Assembly (NCBI RefSeq): GCF_021730615.1
Contig: NZ_JAJLMN010000001.1
Coordinates: 3,793,501 to 3,857,500 of the forward strand
Direction: 5' to 3'
Origin: Lichenibacterium dinghuense
GTDB lineage: Bacteria > Pseudomonadota > Alphaproteobacteria > Rhizobiales > Beijerinckiaceae
Length of the DNA stretch: 64,000 nucleotides
Under the pieces are notes generated by a model that was not told where the DNA came from, did not search any database, and saw nothing but the letters and a program-made list of their open reading frames with translations. The first letter of the stretch is position 1, and every line of letters starts with the position of its first letter. Position numbers and translations under genes: made by a program. Positions 61,769 through 64,000 of the stretch are shown here, in pieces.

Positions 61769-62812
61769 ATGCGCGCCTTCCACCACCCCGACCAAGTTCT
61801 GCACGCGCCGCAGCAGTACATGCGCTTCGGCCGCCTCGCCCCCGTGCGCGACCTGCCGGCCCGCACCGAGCGGCTGCTCGGCGCCCTGGCCCGGCGCGGC
61901 GTCGCGGTCGAGCCCCCGCCGGCGCTGGGCACCGGCCCGGCGCTCGCGGTCCACACGCCCGCCTACCTGCGCTTCCTCGAGACCGCCTGGGCGCGTTGGG
62001 AAGCCCTGCCGGACCGCGGCCCCGAGGTCTGGCCCAACACCTTCCCGTATTGGAGCGGGCGGCCCGGCGAGGCGGCGCGTCCGGACTGCCCGGCGACGGG
62101 GCTGATCGGCCAGGCCGGCTGGTACCTCGGCGACCTGTCGGTGCCCATGGGGCCGGACACCTGGACCTCGGCCCTGCGCTCGAACGAGACGGCCGCCGCG
62201 GCGGCCGACGCCCTGGTGGCCGGCGAGCGCTCCGCCTACGCGCTGTGCCGCCCTTCCGGCCACCACGCCCGCGCCGACCGCGCCTCGGGCTTCTGCTACC
62301 TCAACAACACGGCGGTGGCGGCGCGGCGGCTCGGAACCCGCTTCGCCCGCGTGGCGATCGTCGACGTCGACGCCCACCACGGCGACGGCACGCAGCAGAT
62401 CTTCTACACGAGCGCGGACGTGCTCACCGTCTCGATCCACGCGGACCCGAGCGACTACTACCCGTTCTACACCGGCTACGCCGCCGAGGCGGGCCACGGC
62501 GCCGGCGAGGGCTTCAACCTGAACCTGCCGCTGCCGCACGGCTCCGGCGGCGACGCCATGGCGGCGGCGCTCGACGCGGCGGCCGAGCGGGTGCGCGGCT
62601 TCGGCGCCGAGGCTCTGGTGGTGGCGCTCGGCTTCGACGCCCACCGCGACGACCCGATCGGCGTGCTGAAGCTCGACGCCGCGGATTTCCACGCGGTCGG
62701 GCGGCGGCTCGCCGCGCTCGGCCTGCCCACGCTCGTCGTGCAGGAGGGCGGCTACGCGCTCGACGCCATCGGGCCCTGCCTCGACGCCTTTCTGGAGGGC
62801 TTCTCCGCTTGA
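61769..62812 (+). CDS. Histone deacetylase family protein (acetylpolyamine amidohydrolase-like)
   Basis: About 347 residues, arginase/deacetylase fold. RPSGHHARADRASGFCYLNN near residue 160 holds the catalytic His pair; VDVDAHHGDGTQQIFY near 200 gives the zinc ligands Asp and His; ALGFDAHRDDP near 290 gives the second Asp; VQEGGYALD is the C-terminal Tyr motif. Bacterial members remove acetyl groups from polyamines or similar amines. First gene of an operon: its stop overlaps the TTG of the aminotransferase gene. Confidence 0.92.
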   Translation: MRAFHHPDQVLHAPQQYMRFGRLAPVRDLPARTERLLGALARRGVAVEPPPALGTGPALAVHTPAYLRFLETAWARWEALPDRGPEVWPNTFPYWSGRPGEAARPDCPATGLIGQAGWYLGDLSVPMGPDTWTSALRSNETAAAAADALVAGERSAYALCRPSGHHARADRASGFCYLNNTAVAARRLGTRFARVAIVDVDAHHGDGTQQIFYTSADVLTVSIHADPSDYYPFYTGYAAEAGHGAGEGFNLNLPLPHGSGGDAMAAALDAAAERVRGFGAEALVVALGFDAHRDDPIGVLKLDAADFHAVGRRLAALGLPTLVVQEGGYALDAIGPCLDAFLEGFSA

Positions 62813-63975
62813 GAATCAACCCGCTCGTCGCCGCCACGGCGCCCCCGCCCGTCCCCGCGGCGGCGCTCTGGCGGGCCGCCTACGACGGCCGGCACGGCCC
62901 GCTCGTCGACCTCGCCCAGGCGGTGCCGGGCGTGCCGCCGCCGGACGCGCTGCTCCAGCGCATGGCCGCCGCCGCGGGCGACCCGGCCCACGCCGGCTAC
63001 GGGCCGATCACAGGCGAGCCGGCCCTGCGCGCCGCCCTCGCGGCCGACGTGTCGGCGCTCTACGGCGCCGCGGTCGCGCCCGACGAGGTCGCGATCACTT
63101 CGGGCTGCAACGAGGCCTTCGCGGTCGCCATGATGGCGGTGGCGGGGCGGGGCGAGGAGGCGATCGTGCCGACGCCCTGGTACTTCAGCCACAAGATGGC
63201 GCTCGACATCCAGGGCATCGTGGCGGTGCCGCTGTTCTGCCGCGCCGCCGACGGCTTCGTGCCCTCGGTCGCGGCCGCGCGGGCGCTGATCGGCCCCGCC
63301 ACGCGCGCCATCGTGCTCGTGTCGCCCAACAACCCCACCGGCGCCATCTACCCGCCGGAGGTTCTGGCCGGCTTCCTGGCGCTGGCGCGGGAGGCCGGCA
63401 TCGCGCTGGTGCTGGACGAGACCTACCGCGACTTCCTGCCCGGCGGCGCGCGCCCGCACGGCCTGTTCCGCGACCCGAACTGGCGGGACGCGCTGATCCA
63501 CCTCTACTCCTTCTCGAAGAGCTACGCCGTGCCGGGCCACCGGCTCGGCGCCGCCGTGGCGGGCCGCCCGCTGCTGGCCGAGGTCGCCAAGGTGCTCGAC
63601 TGCGTCACCATCTGCCCGCCCCGCGCCGCGCAGGCGGCTGTCGCCTGGGCGGTGGAGGGCACGCGCGGCTGGCGCACCGGCACGCGGGACGCCGTCGCGC
63701 GCCGCGCGGCGCTCTTCGCCGCGGCGGTCGCGGCGGCGCCGGGCTGGTCGGTGTCGGCGATCGGCGCCTATTTCGCCTACGTGCGCCACCCGCTCGGCGG
63801 CTCGGCCGAGGCCGCGGCGGAGCGGCTCTGCGCCGAGGCGGGCCTGCTGGCGCTGCCCGGCTCCTTCTTCGGCCCCGGCCAGGAGGACCACCTGCGCTTC
63901 GCCTATCCCAACCTCGGCGACGACGCCGTGGCGGGCCTGGCGGAGCGCCTCGCGATCCTCGGAGGAGCCCGATGA
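62809..63975 (+). CDS. PLP-dependent aminotransferase (class I/II)
   Basis: About 388 residues, fold type I. YGPITGEPALRAALAADV near residue 65, SPNNPTGAIYPPEV near 180, the Asp in LVLDETYRDFLPGG and the PLP Lys in SFSKSYAVPGHRLG near 238 are all present. The start is a TTG overlapping the previous stop (TTGA); the first residues RINPLVAATAPPP read like a family N-terminus. After deacetylation by the upstream enzyme, it could remove the freed amino group; the substrate is not defined. Overlaps the next gene by 4 bases. Confidence 0.9.
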   Translation: MRINPLVAATAPPPVPAAALWRAAYDGRHGPLVDLAQAVPGVPPPDALLQRMAAAAGDPAHAGYGPITGEPALRAALAADVSALYGAAVAPDEVAITSGCNEAFAVAMMAVAGRGEEAIVPTPWYFSHKMALDIQGIVAVPLFCRAADGFVPSVAAARALIGPATRAIVLVSPNNPTGAIYPPEVLAGFLALAREAGIALVLDETYRDFLPGGARPHGLFRDPNWRDALIHLYSFSKSYAVPGHRLGAAVAGRPLLAEVAKVLDCVTICPPRAAQAAVAWAVEGTRGWRTGTRDAVARRAALFAAAVAAAPGWSVSAIGAYFAYVRHPLGGSAEAAAERLCAEAGLLALPGSFFGPGQEDHLRFAYPNLGDDAVAGLAERLAILGGAR

Positions 63976-64000
63976 AGATCACCGCGATCGAGACGCTGCG
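63972..64000 (+). CDS. Start of a probable enolase-superfamily protein (partial)
   Basis: Only nine codons are visible before the window ends. They read MKITAIETL, the usual beginning of mandelate racemase/muconate lactonizing enzyme family proteins. The ATG overlaps the aminotransferase stop (ATGA), so it is the third gene of the operon. The assignment rests on the N-terminus only. Confidence 0.5.

Overview
The window is a very GC-rich chromosomal segment of an alphaproteobacterium, most likely of the order Hyphomicrobiales (Rhizobiales; the Methylobacteriaceae, Beijerinckiaceae and Lichenihabitantaceae area is my best guess). The evidence is GC-rich third codon positions, many GTG and TTG starts, 4-base ATGA/GTGA/TTGA gene overlaps, an HWE-type histidine kinase, the COG4223-hemY pair and an abundance of ABC importers. 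No rRNA, tRNA, CRISPR array, intact insertion sequence or prophage was seen. Most long antisense open frames are GC artefacts and were left out.

Layout. 1-2.4 kb: part of a branched-chain amino acid type (Liv) ABC importer on the minus strand. 2.8-8 kb: a membrane GGDEF/EAL protein, a FeeM-like acyl transferase, a methyltransferase and an alpha/beta hydrolase. 8.1-12.6 kb: a two-component pair, then a beta carbonic anhydrase with a SulP anion transporter. 12.8-15 kb: purB and a GT25 glycosyltransferase. 15-26 kb: a YbdK-type carboxylate-amine ligase, hemY with its COG4223 partner, a CoA ester lyase, an SRPBCC protein, the ATP-grasp/alpha-E/transglutaminase cassette and a DUF3095 protein. 26.2-32.5 kb: a four-gene peptide-type ABC importer. 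32.5-35.8 kb: a GT4 glycosyltransferase and a deacetylase with a ParDE-like toxin-antitoxin pair wedged between them, then a metallo-hydrolase. 36-40.7 kb: a four-gene sugar ABC importer. 40.8-47.8 kb: a PsiE-like protein and the nickel-pincer cofactor operon (larC, larE, larB, nickel permease) flanked by two paralogous aldo/keto reductases. 47.9-54 kb: an HWE kinase, a 2OG-Fe(II) oxygenase and a second sugar ABC importer. 54-58 kb: a KAP P-loop NTPase divergent from ettA. 58-59 kb: a conspicuously AT-rich island with one orphan gene. 59-64 kb: a CHRD protein, a gamma-glutamyl-GABA hydrolase family protein, an aldose epimerase and an HDAC-like amidohydrolase/aminotransferase/enolase-superfamily operon.

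How it works together. The content is that of a nutrient-scavenging heterotroph: four ABC importers, sugar and amine catabolic enzymes, and CO2/bicarbonate handling. The points most worth following are the lar operon without larA beside two aldo/keto reductases, one of them apparently Tat-exported; a transglutaminase-like protein that seems to lack its catalytic cysteine; the toxin-antitoxin pair inserted into a translationally coupled gene string; and the AT-rich island at 58 kb.
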